Below are positions 43,697 through 53,204 of a stretch of DNA of 64,000 bases, piece by piece. Made by a program: the position numbers and the translations under genes. Each line of letters starts with the position of its first letter. The stretch's first letter is position 1. The notes beneath the pieces are model-generated. The model saw only the letters and a list, made by a program, of their open reading frames with translations, was not told the origin of the DNA and did no database searches. The stretch comes from Arthrobacter alpinus (GTDB lineage: Bacteria > Actinomycetota > Actinomycetes > Actinomycetales > Micrococcaceae): positions 496,001-560,000 of the forward strand of contig NZ_CP012677.1 of the NCBI RefSeq assembly GCF_001294625.1, read 5' to 3'.

Positions 43697-44902
43697 GTGC
43701 GCAATTACTCGCTGGAAACAGAACCCACAGAACTTGTCGGCCCCTGGCTGGAGCCCCTGATCGATGAGATCATCGAGTTCCGGCGCGACTTGCACGCACA
43801 CCCGGAGCTTTCCTTTCAGGAATACCGGACCACCACGGTGATTTATGACAGGCTCCTGGCGGCCGGGCTAGCGCCACGCAGGCTTGAGGGCACCGGGGTC
43901 ATGGTCGACATTGGTGAGGGCCCAATTACGACGGCGTTGCGCGGGGACATCGACGCCCTCCCCGTCATCGAGGAGACGGGCCTGCCCTACGCCTCTCGCA
44001 ACCACGGGGTGACTCACGGCTGCGGCCATGATTTCCACACGGCAACCATGCTGGGCATCGCCTTGGTGTTGGCCAAGATGCATGCAGCCTCCCCGCTAGG
44101 CGGGAGCATCCGCCTCATTTTCCAGCCCGCCGAGGAAACCATGCCCGGCGGCGCGCTGTCCTGCATCGACCAGGGCGCCCTGGATGGGGTGCCGCGCATC
44201 ATGGCCCTGCACTGCGATCCCCGGATCGACGTGGGCAAGATCGGCACCCGCATCGGGCCCATCACGAGCGCCTCAGACACCATCAAGATCGAACTCTCCG
44301 GCCGTGGCGGGCACACCTCCCGCCCGCACCTGACTGAGGACCTGGTCTTCGCACTGGCACAAATCGCCATCGACGTCCCGGCAGTGCTGTCCCGGCGCGT
44401 GGACGTCCGCAGCGGCGTCTCCATGGTGTGGGGATCTATCAACGCCGGTTCCGCCCCCAATGCGATCCCCGGCAACGGCGTCATGACCGGGACCATGCGG
44501 TGCCTTGACCGGGAGGCCTGGCATGCGGCCGGCGAACTACTCGACGAGGTGGTGGCGCAGATTGCCGCCCCCTACGGGGTTGATGTGCACCTTGAACACA
44601 CCCGCGGAGTGCCGCCTGTGGTCAACTCCGAGCATGAAACAGCGTTGATCGAGGCGGCGGCCCGTGCGGAACTGGGGGAGGAGTCAGTGGTTTTGGCCCC
44701 GCAGTCCATGGGCGCGGAGGACTTTGCCTGGTTCCTGCAAGGAATCCCTGGTTCGTTGATGCGCCTTGGCACCCATGTCCCCGGTGGCGAGGAATACGAC
44801 CTTCACCGTGGCGACTACATTGTTGATGAGTGCGCCCTGGCGGTGGGGATTCGGGTGCTGTGCGCCGCAGCGTTGCGAACCCTGCGGGCTCCGGCGCACT
44901 GA
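43697..44902 (+). CDS. M20D-family amidohydrolase (hippurate / N-acyl amino acid hydrolase type)
   Basis: About 401 residues, a zinc or manganese peptidase of the IAL/hippuricase group. Metal ligands are visible in THGCGHDFHTA (Cys and His), in the general-base segment FQPAEETMPGG, in MALHCDP and in the late SMGAEDFAWFL. The start is uncertain. The frame is open from GTG 43679, where GAGG is too close, and I take GTG 43697, which begins VRNYSLETEPTELV. Substrates of the family include N-acyl amino acids, indole-acetyl conjugates and hippurate; none can be chosen from sequence. It has no operon partner and is 198 bases upstream of the BMP operon. Confidence 0.9.
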   Translation: MRNYSLETEPTELVGPWLEPLIDEIIEFRRDLHAHPELSFQEYRTTTVIYDRLLAAGLAPRRLEGTGVMVDIGEGPITTALRGDIDALPVIEETGLPYASRNHGVTHGCGHDFHTATMLGIALVLAKMHAASPLGGSIRLIFQPAEETMPGGALSCIDQGALDGVPRIMALHCDPRIDVGKIGTRIGPITSASDTIKIELSGRGGHTSRPHLTEDLVFALAQIAIDVPAVLSRRVDVRSGVSMVWGSINAGSAPNAIPGNGVMTGTMRCLDREAWHAAGELLDEVVAQIAAPYGVDVHLEHTRGVPPVVNSEHETALIEAAARAELGEESVVLAPQSMGAEDFAWFLQGIPGSLMRLGTHVPGGEEYDLHRGDYIVDECALAVGIRVLCAAALRTLRAPAH

Positions 44903-45100
44903 GCGGCGCGCTGAATGCGTGCCGCTGCGTTGGGCGCTGAGTGCGCGCGGCGTAAACCTCTTCGGTAACAGTTCTCCAACGATGCACCCAAGAACCCTCC
45001 GAGCCCTACCGGACGGTTGAAACTGCCACTAGTGTACTGACTAACATTGTGTTATCGCTGTGGGTTGTGCGAATACAAGTTGAGACCTTATGGAGGAATT

Positions 45101-46216
45101 TTGAAGACATCACTATTGGGCGCGTTTAAGCGCACAGCCACCGTCGGCACCGTGGCATTGGGAGCAACGGCGCTCCTTTTGACAGGTTGCGGGCAGGCGC
45201 CAGCGCCTGCCGGCGGTGGGAGCACGAGCGGCACCGACGCCGCATCCAACTACCTGGGCTGCATTGTCTCGGACTCGGGCGGATTCGATGACAGGTCCTT
45301 CAACCAGTCCTCATATGAGGGCTTGAAGAAGACCCAGAAGGATTTGGGCATCAAGATGAAGGAAGCCCAGTCCACCACCAAAGCGGATTTTGAACCAAAC
45401 CTGAACCAGATGGCCAACGCTGGCTGCAAACTGACCTTCACGGTTGGCTACCTGTTGGCAGATGCTACCAAGAAGGTGGCCACGGCCAATACGGACCTGC
45501 ACTTCGCCATCATCGATGACAACAGCATCGTGCTGCCCAACGTGAAGCCGATTGTCTACGACACGGCACAGGCCGCGTTCCTGGCCGGCTACACGGCCGC
45601 GTCGGTTTCCAAGACCGGCAAGGTGGGCACCTTCGGCGGTGTCAACATCCCCACCGTCACGATCTTCATGGACGGCTTTGCCGAAGGGGTGAAGTACTAC
45701 AACGAGAAGATGGGCAAGAGTGTCCAGGTTCTGGGCTGGGACGCTGACACCCAGCAGGGCGTCTTCGCCAACACCTTTGACATCATCCAGGAAGGCACCA
45801 AGGCCACCAACAACCTCATCGGCGATGGCGCGGACGTCATCTTGCCGGTCGCAGGCCCGCTGGGCACCGGTGCAGGTGATGCCATCCTGGCCGCGAACAA
45901 GGACGGCAAGGACGTCAAGCTCATCTGGGTTGACTCCGACGGCTTCCAGACCGCACCGACCTTCAAATCCATCCTGCTGACCTCGGTCATCAAGACCATG
46001 GGCGAGGCAGTGGAAACCATCGTCAAGGACGACCTGGCCGGCAAGTTTGACCCGACACCGTACATCGGCACACTGAAGAACGGTGGCGTGGGTTTGGCCC
46101 CGTTCCACGACCTGGACGCCGCCGTCAGCGCGGACACCAAGTCACAGCTGGACGCCATCAAGAAGGGCATCATCGACGGCTCCATCACGGTTGCCTCGAA
46201 GGCCAGCCCCAAGTAA
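45101..46216 (+). CDS. BMP-family ABC transporter substrate-binding lipoprotein (probable nucleoside binder)
   Basis: A 371-residue lipoprotein with lipobox LLLTGC after a basic N-terminus. The BMP/PnrA fold is recognised by CIVSDSGGFDDRSFNQSSYEGLKK, FIMDGFAEG-like IFMDGFAEGVKYYNEK and VILPVAGPLGTGA. The start is TTG at 45101 with GGAGGA just upstream; the frame to 45047 has no support. PnrA and BmpA relatives bind purine or pyrimidine nucleosides, and the operon continues with ATPase, two permeases, cytidine deaminase and thymidine phosphorylase, which supports nucleoside uptake. A strong hairpin follows the stop. Confidence 0.92.
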   Translation: MKTSLLGAFKRTATVGTVALGATALLLTGCGQAPAPAGGGSTSGTDAASNYLGCIVSDSGGFDDRSFNQSSYEGLKKTQKDLGIKMKEAQSTTKADFEPNLNQMANAGCKLTFTVGYLLADATKKVATANTDLHFAIIDDNSIVLPNVKPIVYDTAQAAFLAGYTAASVSKTGKVGTFGGVNIPTVTIFMDGFAEGVKYYNEKMGKSVQVLGWDADTQQGVFANTFDIIQEGTKATNNLIGDGADVILPVAGPLGTGAGDAILAANKDGKDVKLIWVDSDGFQTAPTFKSILLTSVIKTMGEAVETIVKDDLAGKFDPTPYIGTLKNGGVGLAPFHDLDAAVSADTKSQLDAIKKGIIDGSITVASKASPK

Positions 46217-46230
46217 TAACCCTTGGACCT

Positions 46231-46272
46231 GCTGCGCCGCACCGCCAGCGTTTGCTGGCGGTGCGGCGCAGC
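46231..46272 (+). terminator. Intra-operon 19-bp perfect hairpin after the BMP gene
   Basis: Arms 46231-46249 and 46254-46272 are exact complements of 19 bases with a four-base loop (GTTT), 15 bases after the binding-protein stop and before the ATPase gene. No T-run follows, so it is likely an attenuator or mRNA-stabilising stem favouring binding-protein expression. Confidence 0.8.
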
Positions 46273-46324
46273 TTGGGTTCAGCCACCACTTCCGCACACC
46301 TTCTTACGTAGACGGGTTACAACC

Positions 46325-47881
46325 TTGAAACTAGAACTCAGGGGCATCACCAAAAGTTTTGGTGCCCTCGTGGCCAACGACCATATTGACCTGGTGGTTG
46401 CCTCTGGTGAAATCCACGGCCTCCTAGGCGAAAACGGCGCCGGCAAATCCACCCTCATGAACGTGTTGTACGGCCTGTATGAACCGACTGCCGGCGAAAT
46501 TCTCATTGATGAGAAACCCGTGAAATTCTCCGGCCCAGCGGATGCCATGGCCGCGGGCATCGGGATGGTGCACCAACACTTCATGCTTGTCCCAGTGTTT
46601 ACGGTTGCCGAAAATGTGGCCCTGGGTGGGGAGAGCACAAAATTTGCCGGCATCCTGAACCTGGAGGACACCCGCAGGAAGATTCGCGAGATTTCCGCAA
46701 AGTTCGGCTTTAACGTCGACCCGGACGCCCTGGTTGAAGACCTGCCCGTGGGCGTACAGCAGCGGGTGGAAATCATTAAGGCCCTGGTCCGCAACGCAAA
46801 AATCTTGATCCTGGACGAGCCCACGGCCGTGCTCACACCCCAGGAAACGGACGAGCTGATGGAGATCATGGGCCAGCTGCGGGCCGGTGGCACCTCGATC
46901 GTGTTCATCTCGCACAAGTTACGCGAGATCAAGGCTATCTCCGACACCATCACGGTGATCCGCCGTGGCAAAGTTGTCGGTTCCGCCGAACCCACGGCCG
47001 CCACCACAGAACTGGCCTCCATGATGGTGGGCCGCTCCGTGAACCTGACCCTGAACAAGGCCGACGCCCAACCCGGCGAGGTCACGTTCATCGTGAAGAA
47101 CCTCAGCGTCATGAACGACGCCGGACAACGGCTTTTGGACGACGTGTCCTTCTCCGTCGCCACGGGTGAGATCCTCGCCGTCGCCGGTGTCCAGGGAAAC
47201 GGCCAGACCGAACTTACCGAGGCCGTGCTGGGCCTGCACAAGCATATAAAGGGTTCCATCACACTGCACGGTGAGGAACTGGTTGGCAAGAGCGTGCGCG
47301 AAGTCCTTGACTCAGGCGTGGGGTTTGTGCCCGAGGACAGGCAGGATGACGGGCTGGTAGGGGAGTTCTCCATCGCAGAGAACCTGATCCTGGACTTGTA
47401 TACCAAGGCACCATATTCCCGTGCCGGCACCCTGAACCGGGCTGTCATCGCGAAAAATGCTACAGAAAAAGTGGCCGAGTTTGATGTGCGGACCCAGTCC
47501 GCCCAATCAACCGCCGACACCCTCTCCGGTGGCAACCAGCAAAAGGTGGTGCTGGCCAGGGAATTGGCCCGGCCCCTGAAACTGTTCATCGCCTCCCAAC
47601 CAACACGCGGCGTGGATGTGGGATCCATCGAGTTCTTGCACAAACGGATCGTGGCCGAACGCGACGGCGGCACCCCCATTGTCATCGTCTCCACCGAACT
47701 TGATGAAGTGCTTGAATTAGCGGACCGCATTGCGGTGCTGTTCGCTGGCAAGCTCATGGGCATCGTGCCCGGAAAATCCAGCCGCGAACTGCTCGGGCTG
47801 ATGATGGCCGGGCTGAACGCTACCGACGCGCAAGCACAGTTGGACGCCCCTGCGGCAACAGACAAGGGAGAACGCCCATGA
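46325..47881 (+). CDS. ABC transporter ATPase of the BMP (nucleoside) system
   Basis: A 518-residue duplicated ATPase of the YufO/NupA type. NBD1 has Walker [12 protein letters not shown], the Q-loop segment MVHQHFMLVP characteristic of this branch, signature LPVGVQQRVEI and Walker [14 protein letters not shown]2 has the degenerate Walker A GVQGNGQTEL, signature [15 protein letters not shown] and FIASQPTRGVDVG in place of a canonical Walker B, normal for the family. The start is the TTG at 46325 giving MKLELRGITKSFG; the ribosome binding site is weak. The stop overlaps the next gene by four bases. It powers uptake with the two permeases downstream. Confidence 0.94.
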   Translation: MKLELRGITKSFGALVANDHIDLVVASGEIHGLLGENGAGKSTLMNVLYGLYEPTAGEILIDEKPVKFSGPADAMAAGIGMVHQHFMLVPVFTVAENVALGGESTKFAGILNLEDTRRKIREISAKFGFNVDPDALVEDLPVGVQQRVEIIKALVRNAKILILDEPTAVLTPQETDELMEIMGQLRAGGTSIVFISHKLREIKAISDTITVIRRGKVVGSAEPTAATTELASMMVGRSVNLTLNKADAQPGEVTFIVKNLSVMNDAGQRLLDDVSFSVATGEILAVAGVQGNGQTELTEAVLGLHKHIKGSITLHGEELVGKSVREVLDSGVGFVPEDRQDDGLVGEFSIAENLILDLYTKAPYSRAGTLNRAVIAKNATEKVAEFDVRTQSAQSTADTLSGGNQQKVVLARELARPLKLFIASQPTRGVDVGSIEFLHKRIVAERDGGTPIVIVSTELDEVLELADRIAVLFAGKLMGIVPGKSSRELLGLMMAGLNATDAQAQLDAPAATDKGERP

Positions 47882-49122
47882 GTGAAACACCCACTATTTC
47901 GCCACCCCCACCGGAAGCCGGCCCTACCAAACACGGCGAGGGCGCCAAGCACGAGCACGACGGCCAAGCCACGCAGGTGATCCGGGAGATCATGAGCGGC
48001 AACGCCATCATTTCCGTGCTGGCGGTCGTTGTGGCACTGGTGATCGGCGGAATCCTGATAGCCGTCACCGACGCCAGGGTAATAGCCTCCTCAAGCTACT
48101 TTTTTGCCGACCCCGGGGCAACTTTTTCCGCCGTCTGGGCGTCCATCTCCGAGGCCTACGGGGCGTTGTGGCGAGGAGCCACCTACGACCCGACCGCCCG
48201 GACCTGGCAGGGCCAGCTGGGGATCTTTGAAACCTTGACTTTTGCCACCCCGTTGATCCTGGCGGGGCTGGCCGTAACGCTGGCCTTCCGCACGGGGCTG
48301 TTCAACATCGGTGCGCAGGGCCAGATCATCATGGGTGCCACGTTTGCCGGCGTCGTTGGTTTCCAAATGCATCTTCCCCCCGTCGTCCACCTGCTGGCCG
48401 TCATCCTTGCCGGTGCACTGGGCGGTGCCATCTGGGGCGGCATTGCCGGTTTCCTGAAGGCCCGGACAGGCGCCCACGAGGTGATCGTGACGATTATGCT
48501 CAACTACATCGCCGTTTCCTTGGTCCTGTACCTGCTCAAGAACCAGCTCAAGGCCCCGGACAGCACCAACCCCATCAGCCCGCAAATGGACGCCAACGCC
48601 ATGTTCCCGCTGTTGCTGGGACCCAATTTTAGGGTGCACGCCGGGCTAATCCTGGCCGTCCTGGCCGTCATAGCTGTGGACTGGCTGCTGAACCGTTCCA
48701 CACTGGGCTTTGAATACCGGGCCATCGGAGCCAACCCCAAGGCCGCCCGTACCGCGGGCATGCTGGTCTCACGCGGCTACATCACCGTCATGCTGATCTC
48801 TGGTGCCCTTGCCGGGCTGGCCGGGGTAAGCCAAATAGCGGGCACGGAAAAGTCCCTCGACTCCGAAATTGCCGGAAGCATCGGCTTCGACGCCATCACG
48901 GTGGCGTTGCTGGGCCGCTCCAAACCATGGGGCACGTTTTTTGCGGCCCTCCTGTTTGGTGCGTTCAAGGCTGGCGGGACCTCCATGGCGGTCAACGCCG
49001 ATGTCTCCATCGACATCGTCGCGGTAGTGCAGTCGCTGATTGTGCTGTTCATTGCAGCCCCGCCGCTGATCCGCTCCATCTTCCGAATCAAGGCAGTTAG
49101 CCATGAAGGAGCCAACGCATGA
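47878..49122 (+). CDS. ABC transporter permease 1 of the BMP (nucleoside) system
   Basis: A 414-residue membrane protein of the YufP/NupB type. A hydrophilic N-terminal tail of about 40 residues is followed by about ten helices. Family segments are ETLTFATPLILAGLAVTLAFRTGLFNIGAQGQIIMGA and GAHEVIVTIMLNYIAV, with the loop RAIGANPKAARTAGM as the ATPase contact. It overlaps the ATPase gene and the second permease gene by four bases on each side (ATGA), so the three are translationally coupled. Confidence 0.93.
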   Translation: MSETPTISPPPPEAGPTKHGEGAKHEHDGQATQVIREIMSGNAIISVLAVVVALVIGGILIAVTDARVIASSSYFFADPGATFSAVWASISEAYGALWRGATYDPTARTWQGQLGIFETLTFATPLILAGLAVTLAFRTGLFNIGAQGQIIMGATFAGVVGFQMHLPPVVHLLAVILAGALGGAIWGGIAGFLKARTGAHEVIVTIMLNYIAVSLVLYLLKNQLKAPDSTNPISPQMDANAMFPLLLGPNFRVHAGLILAVLAVIAVDWLLNRSTLGFEYRAIGANPKAARTAGMLVSRGYITVMLISGALAGLAGVSQIAGTEKSLDSEIAGSIGFDAITVALLGRSKPWGTFFAALLFGAFKAGGTSMAVNADVSIDIVAVVQSLIVLFIAAPPLIRSIFRIKAVSHEGANA

Positions 49123-50414
49123 GCGTCGTAGCGAAGGCAGCGCCGTCAAAACTTGCTGACCGGGTGGCCATCCGCAGCTGGCGAACTCCCATGCTGCTGG
49201 CAGTGCTGGCCTTGGTGGCGGTGGTGCTCTTTGTCATCCTCGGCCCCGAGGGCCACGCCACCTTCCGCATATCCCAGGACAACGACACCTGGCAGGTCCC
49301 GAACCTGGTGCTGCCGGCCAAGGCCTTCGGTGTGGTTGCCTCCCTGGTCCTGATGGGGCTGGCAGTTTTGGCCTGGGTCCAGTTGAAGCAGCAGGCCCGC
49401 GTGGCCAAATGGGTGACTATGGCGTTTGCCGTGGTCTTCGTCATTGCTTTGATGGTGTGGATCATTGGCGGGACCAAGACCCAAAACATCACCTTGGTGG
49501 GCTTGTTTGCCGGGGCCATGCTCATCACCACACCCCTGGTGTTTGGCTCCCTGTCAGGGGTTTTGTGTGAGCGTTCCGGCGTGGTCAACATCGCCATTGA
49601 GGGCCAGCTGCTGGCCGGCGCCTTCACCGCGGCACTGGTTGCCTCGATCACCCAAAATGCGTTTGCGGGCCTCTTCGCCGCCGCCGTGGCCGGCATGCTG
49701 GTGTCCTTCCTGCTGGCAGCCTTCAGCATCAAATATGTGGTCAACCAGATCATTGTGGGCGTGGTGCTGAACGTATTGGTGTCGGGCCTGACCGGGTTCT
49801 TGTTTGAGAAGATCATGAAGACCAAGGTCGACGGTGTGGCCATCTACAATCAGCCGGTGCACCTGCCGGATTTGCCCATCCCGTTCCTGTCCCAAATCCC
49901 CGTCCTGGGGCCCATGCTTTTCCGGCAGTCAATCATTGGCTACTTCATGATGGTCCTGGTGGTGGCGCTGTGGTTCGGCTTGTTCCGCACCCGCTGGGGG
50001 CTTCGCATCAGGGCCGTGGGCGAACACCCCATGGCCGCGGACACGGTGGGTATCAACGTCAACCGGACCAGGTTCTTGAACGTGATGGCCGGAGGGGCGG
50101 TGGCTGGGGTTGGCGGCGCCTACTTCACGCTCGTGGCCGTGAGCAGTTTCAGCAAGGACATGACCGGGGGCCTGGGCTTCATCGCCCTGGCAGCGTTGAT
50201 CTTTGGCCGCTGGAACCCGATTGGTGCTGCCCTCGCGGCACTGCTCTTCGGTGTCGCCGGCAACCTGCAAAGCATCCTCTCACTGGCGGGGACTCCCATT
50301 GACGGGCAGTTTCTGGCCATGCTCCCGTACGCGTTGACCATCCTGGCCGTCTCCGGATTCGTCGGCAAGTCGCGGGCTCCCGCGGCCGACGGCGATCCGT
50401 ACATCAAGGGATAG
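49119..50414 (+). CDS. ABC transporter permease 2 of the BMP (nucleoside) system
   Basis: A 431-residue permease of the YufQ/NupC type. The core begins TTPLVFGSLSGVLCERSGVVNIAIEGQLLAGAF, with VVNQIIVGVVLNVLVSGLTGFLFE and the contact loop RAVGEHPMAADTVGIN further on. It has about 120 extra N-terminal residues forming three additional helices, longer than the Firmicutes proteins. It ends ten bases before cdd. Confidence 0.93.
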   Translation: MSVVAKAAPSKLADRVAIRSWRTPMLLAVLALVAVVLFVILGPEGHATFRISQDNDTWQVPNLVLPAKAFGVVASLVLMGLAVLAWVQLKQQARVAKWVTMAFAVVFVIALMVWIIGGTKTQNITLVGLFAGAMLITTPLVFGSLSGVLCERSGVVNIAIEGQLLAGAFTAALVASITQNAFAGLFAAAVAGMLVSFLLAAFSIKYVVNQIIVGVVLNVLVSGLTGFLFEKIMKTKVDGVAIYNQPVHLPDLPIPFLSQIPVLGPMLFRQSIIGYFMMVLVVALWFGLFRTRWGLRIRAVGEHPMAADTVGINVNRTRFLNVMAGGAVAGVGGAYFTLVAVSSFSKDMTGGLGFIALAALIFGRWNPIGAALAALLFGVAGNLQSILSLAGTPIDGQFLAMLPYALTILAVSGFVGKSRAPAADGDPYIKG

Positions 50415-50424
50415 GGGACTTTTC

Positions 50425-50835
50425 ATGACCACTGAAATCGACGACGTCCTCTGGGAGTCCTTGCGGAAGGCGGCCACCGCCGCCATGGGCAACGCGTACG
50501 CACCCTATTCGAAGTACCCCGTGGGTGCCGCAGCCCTGCTTGATGACGGGCGCACCATCAGCGGCTGCAATGTGGAAAACGCCAGCTACGGGCTGACCCT
50601 CTGCGCGGAATGCACCCTGGTGGGCGCCCTGCGCATGGGAGGCGGCGGCCGGATTAGCGCCTTCTACTGCGTGGATGAGGCCGGTGCCGTGCTGATGCCA
50701 TGTGGGCGCTGTCGCCAGCTGTTGTATGAATTTGCCGCCCCCGGGATGGTCCTGATGACCAGCCATGGAATCAAGACCATGGGGCAAATCCTGCCCGACG
50801 CATTTGGCCCGAAGAACTTGGAGAACCCGTCATGA
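50425..50835 (+). CDS. cdd: Cytidine deaminase
   Basis: A 136-residue tetrameric-type zinc deaminase converting cytidine and deoxycytidine to uridine and deoxyuridine. The zinc and catalytic motif is CAE in NVENASYGLTLCAECT, followed by PCGRCRQLLYEF. It is placed directly after the BMP-type transporter and overlaps deoA by four bases, so imported pyrimidine nucleosides can be deaminated and then cleaved. Confidence 0.96.
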   Translation: MTTEIDDVLWESLRKAATAAMGNAYAPYSKYPVGAAALLDDGRTISGCNVENASYGLTLCAECTLVGALRMGGGGRISAFYCVDEAGAVLMPCGRCRQLLYEFAAPGMVLMTSHGIKTMGQILPDAFGPKNLENPS

Positions 50836-52163
50836 ACACACCTGATTCGGCACGCTACGCGGGAGCGGCGTTTGACGCCGTCGACATCATCAGGACCAAA
50901 CGGGACCGTGGCACGCTCAGCGCCGAACAGATCGCCTGGACGATTGACGCGTACACCCGCGGCACCATAGCCGACGAGCAAATGGCTGCCCTTAACATGG
51001 CCATCTTGCTCAACGGCATGAACCGTGCGGAAATCTCCCAATGGACAGCAGCCATGATCGCCTCGGGGGAGCGGATGGACTTTTCCGGCCTCCGCACCCC
51101 GGCCGGTACTCCCATGCGCACCACCGACAAGCACTCCACAGGAGGTGTGGGAGATAAGATCACCTTGCCGCTGGCGCCCCTGGTGGCGGTCTTCGGCGTG
51201 GCCGTCCCGCAGCTGTCCGGCCGAGGACTGGGCCACACCGGCGGCACCCTGGACAAGCTCGAGGCCATCCCCGGCTGGCGGGCCAACCTCAGCAACGAGG
51301 CGATGATGCGCCAGCTCTCCGAGGTGGGGGCCGTCATCTGTGCCGCCGGTGCCGGCCTGGCCCCGGCCGACAAGAAACTGTACGCACTGCGTGACGTCAC
51401 TGGAACGGTGGAAGCGATCCCGCTGATCGCCTCCTCGATCATGAGCAAGAAGATCGCCGAAGGCACCGGTGCGCTGGTGCTGGATGTGAAAGTCGGGTCC
51501 GGGGCGTTCATGAAGGATCTGGCCATGGCCCGCGAACTGGCACAAACCATGGTGGCTCTGGGCAAGGACGCCGGTGTTAACACCGTGGCACTGCTCACCG
51601 ACATGTCCACGCCACTGGGCCTGACGGCGGGCAACGCCATTGAGGTTCAGGAGTCGGTGGAGGTGCTGGCCGGCGGGGGCCCCTCCGACGTCGTCGAACT
51701 CACCGTCAGGCTGGCCGAGGAAATGCTGATGGCGGCAGGCGTGCACGGCGCCGACCCGGCAGCCGCGTTGAAGGACGGGCGGGCCATGGACGTGTGGCGG
51801 CAGATGATCGCCGCCCAGGGCGGCGACCCGGACGCGGCGCTGCCCGCAGCCAAGGAATCGGAAGTCATCCTGTCCCCGGCAAGCGGGGTGCTAAGCGAAC
51901 TTGACGCACTGAGCGTGGGGGTGGCCGCATGGCGCCTGGGGGCCGGGCGGGCCCGCAAGGAAGACGCAGTCCAAGCCGGCGCGGGGGTTCGCATGCACGC
52001 CAAACCGGGCGACGTGGTGCGTGCCGGTGAGCCGCTGATGACGTTGTTGACTGATACTCCGGAGAAATTCGACCGGGCCAAAGAGGCGCTTGCCGGCGCT
52101 GTAAGAATTGCACCAACAGATGTGCCGCCCCTGCGCGAGTTGATCATCGAACGCATCGATTGA
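50832..52163 (+). CDS. deoA: Thymidine / pyrimidine-nucleoside phosphorylase
   Basis: A 443-residue phosphorylase that splits thymidine or uridine to base and (deoxy)ribose-1-phosphate. The family signature is intact: TDKHSTGGVGDKITLPLAPLVAVFGVAVPQLSGRGLGHTGGTLDKLEAIPG, with phosphate-binding KVGSGAFMKD and the C-terminal GAGVRMHAKPGD. Whether it prefers thymidine alone or all pyrimidine nucleosides cannot be told. ATGA overlap with cdd. It ends the coupled transport-salvage run. Confidence 0.95.
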   Translation: MNTPDSARYAGAAFDAVDIIRTKRDRGTLSAEQIAWTIDAYTRGTIADEQMAALNMAILLNGMNRAEISQWTAAMIASGERMDFSGLRTPAGTPMRTTDKHSTGGVGDKITLPLAPLVAVFGVAVPQLSGRGLGHTGGTLDKLEAIPGWRANLSNEAMMRQLSEVGAVICAAGAGLAPADKKLYALRDVTGTVEAIPLIASSIMSKKIAEGTGALVLDVKVGSGAFMKDLAMARELAQTMVALGKDAGVNTVALLTDMSTPLGLTAGNAIEVQESVEVLAGGGPSDVVELTVRLAEEMLMAAGVHGADPAAALKDGRAMDVWRQMIAAQGGDPDAALPAAKESEVILSPASGVLSELDALSVGVAAWRLGAGRARKEDAVQAGAGVRMHAKPGDVVRAGEPLMTLLTDTPEKFDRAKEALAGAVRIAPTDVPPLRELIIERID

Positions 52164-52170
52164 GGTGCCG

Positions 52171-52231
52171 GCGGGGGACAGGTGGCGTTGTCATCCCCTG
52201 GGTGTAAAAAACGCCGCCAAATATCCCCCGC
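52171..52231 (+). terminator. Nested inverted repeat downstream of deoA
   Basis: GCGGGGGA (52171-52178) pairs with TCCCCCGC (52224-52231), and inside it GGTGGCGTT (52181-52189) pairs with AACGCCGCC (52210-52218) allowing one wobble. The structure starts eight bases after the deoA stop. It may end the nucleoside operon or be part of the DedA leader. Confidence 0.5.
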
Positions 52232-52306
52232 AAGGTGGATACCTGCTTTCACAATTGCGTGACAAACTAGATAGTGACAACCGCCAGAGGAGAGGAAACA
52301 TCCCCG

Positions 52307-53170
52307 GTGGACTTTTTGCACATCATCGATCAGATCAACTTTGTGATTGCCCATTCGGCCGCCCAGTGGTGGATCATCCCGCTGGTTAGTCTGTTTTGTC
52401 TGATCGACGGTTTTTTCCTCTTCCTGCCCAGTGAGACGGCCATTGTGGCCCTGGCGTCCATCTCGGCACGGATAGGTTCGCCGAATATTTGGCTGCTCAT
52501 CCTCGGTGCCAGCATCGGGGCCAGCATCGGGGACAATATCGCCTACCTTTTGGGGCGAAAGCTGGGCACCAGCCGGTTCAAGTGGATGAGGCGCCCCCGC
52601 GGCGCCAAGGCGTTCGCCTGGGCCGGGCGTGAACTGGAAAAACGCGGCGCCATCCTCATCTTCACGGCCCGCTACATTCCAGTGGGCCGCATAGCCGTGA
52701 ATTTCTCAGCAGGCGCCACAAATTTCCCCTGGCGCCGGTTCGTGATTCTGGACGGCATCGCCGTGGTCACCTGGGCAGGCTATTCGGTGGCCGTGGGCAC
52801 CTTCGCCGGCCGCTGGGTCCACCACAATCCCCTGCTGGGAGTGGGTATCGCCATCGCATTCGCCATTGTGATCGGCTTCATTGTTGACCATGCCATGAAG
52901 TATTTGCACCACCTGCTGGAAAAGCGCGGAAAGGTGGCGCCACGCAACGAACCCGGTCACAGGGCCGCCCAGATCGTGGCGCAGGCCCTAGCCCATGAGC
53001 AAGCCCGGGAGCGTGAACCAGCTGCAGCCCCGGATGCCGATATGGGCACCGCAGCGAACACGGCAACGCCGCCCGTCACCGAGGTGACTGGGGCCGGCGT
53101 CGTGCATGCAAGTCCTGGGATTGGCGGAAGTCAAGATACGCCCGTAGCGCACGGCACGGGCAAGAACTAG
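52307..53170 (+). CDS. DedA family inner-membrane protein
   Basis: A 287-residue protein of the DedA/VTT family, proposed lipid scramblase or flippase components. The conserved block is PSETAIVALASISARIG, followed by GASIGDNIAYLLGRKLG and the family motif FTARYIPVGRIAVNFSAGATNFPWRRF with the essential Arg and Gly residues. The last 70 residues are hydrophilic and Ala/Pro-rich, a longer tail than E. coli DedA. The start is GTG at 52307 behind AGGAGAGGA. It lies between deoA and add without an obvious functional link. Confidence 0.9.
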   Translation: MDFLHIIDQINFVIAHSAAQWWIIPLVSLFCLIDGFFLFLPSETAIVALASISARIGSPNIWLLILGASIGASIGDNIAYLLGRKLGTSRFKWMRRPRGAKAFAWAGRELEKRGAILIFTARYIPVGRIAVNFSAGATNFPWRRFVILDGIAVVTWAGYSVAVGTFAGRWVHHNPLLGVGIAIAFAIVIGFIVDHAMKYLHHLLEKRGKVAPRNEPGHRAAQIVAQALAHEQAREREPAAAPDADMGTAANTATPPVTEVTGAGVVHASPGIGGSQDTPVAHGTGKN

Positions 53171-53204
53171 CGCAGGCGCCGCCAACATCCCTAGAGTGGG
53201 GTTT

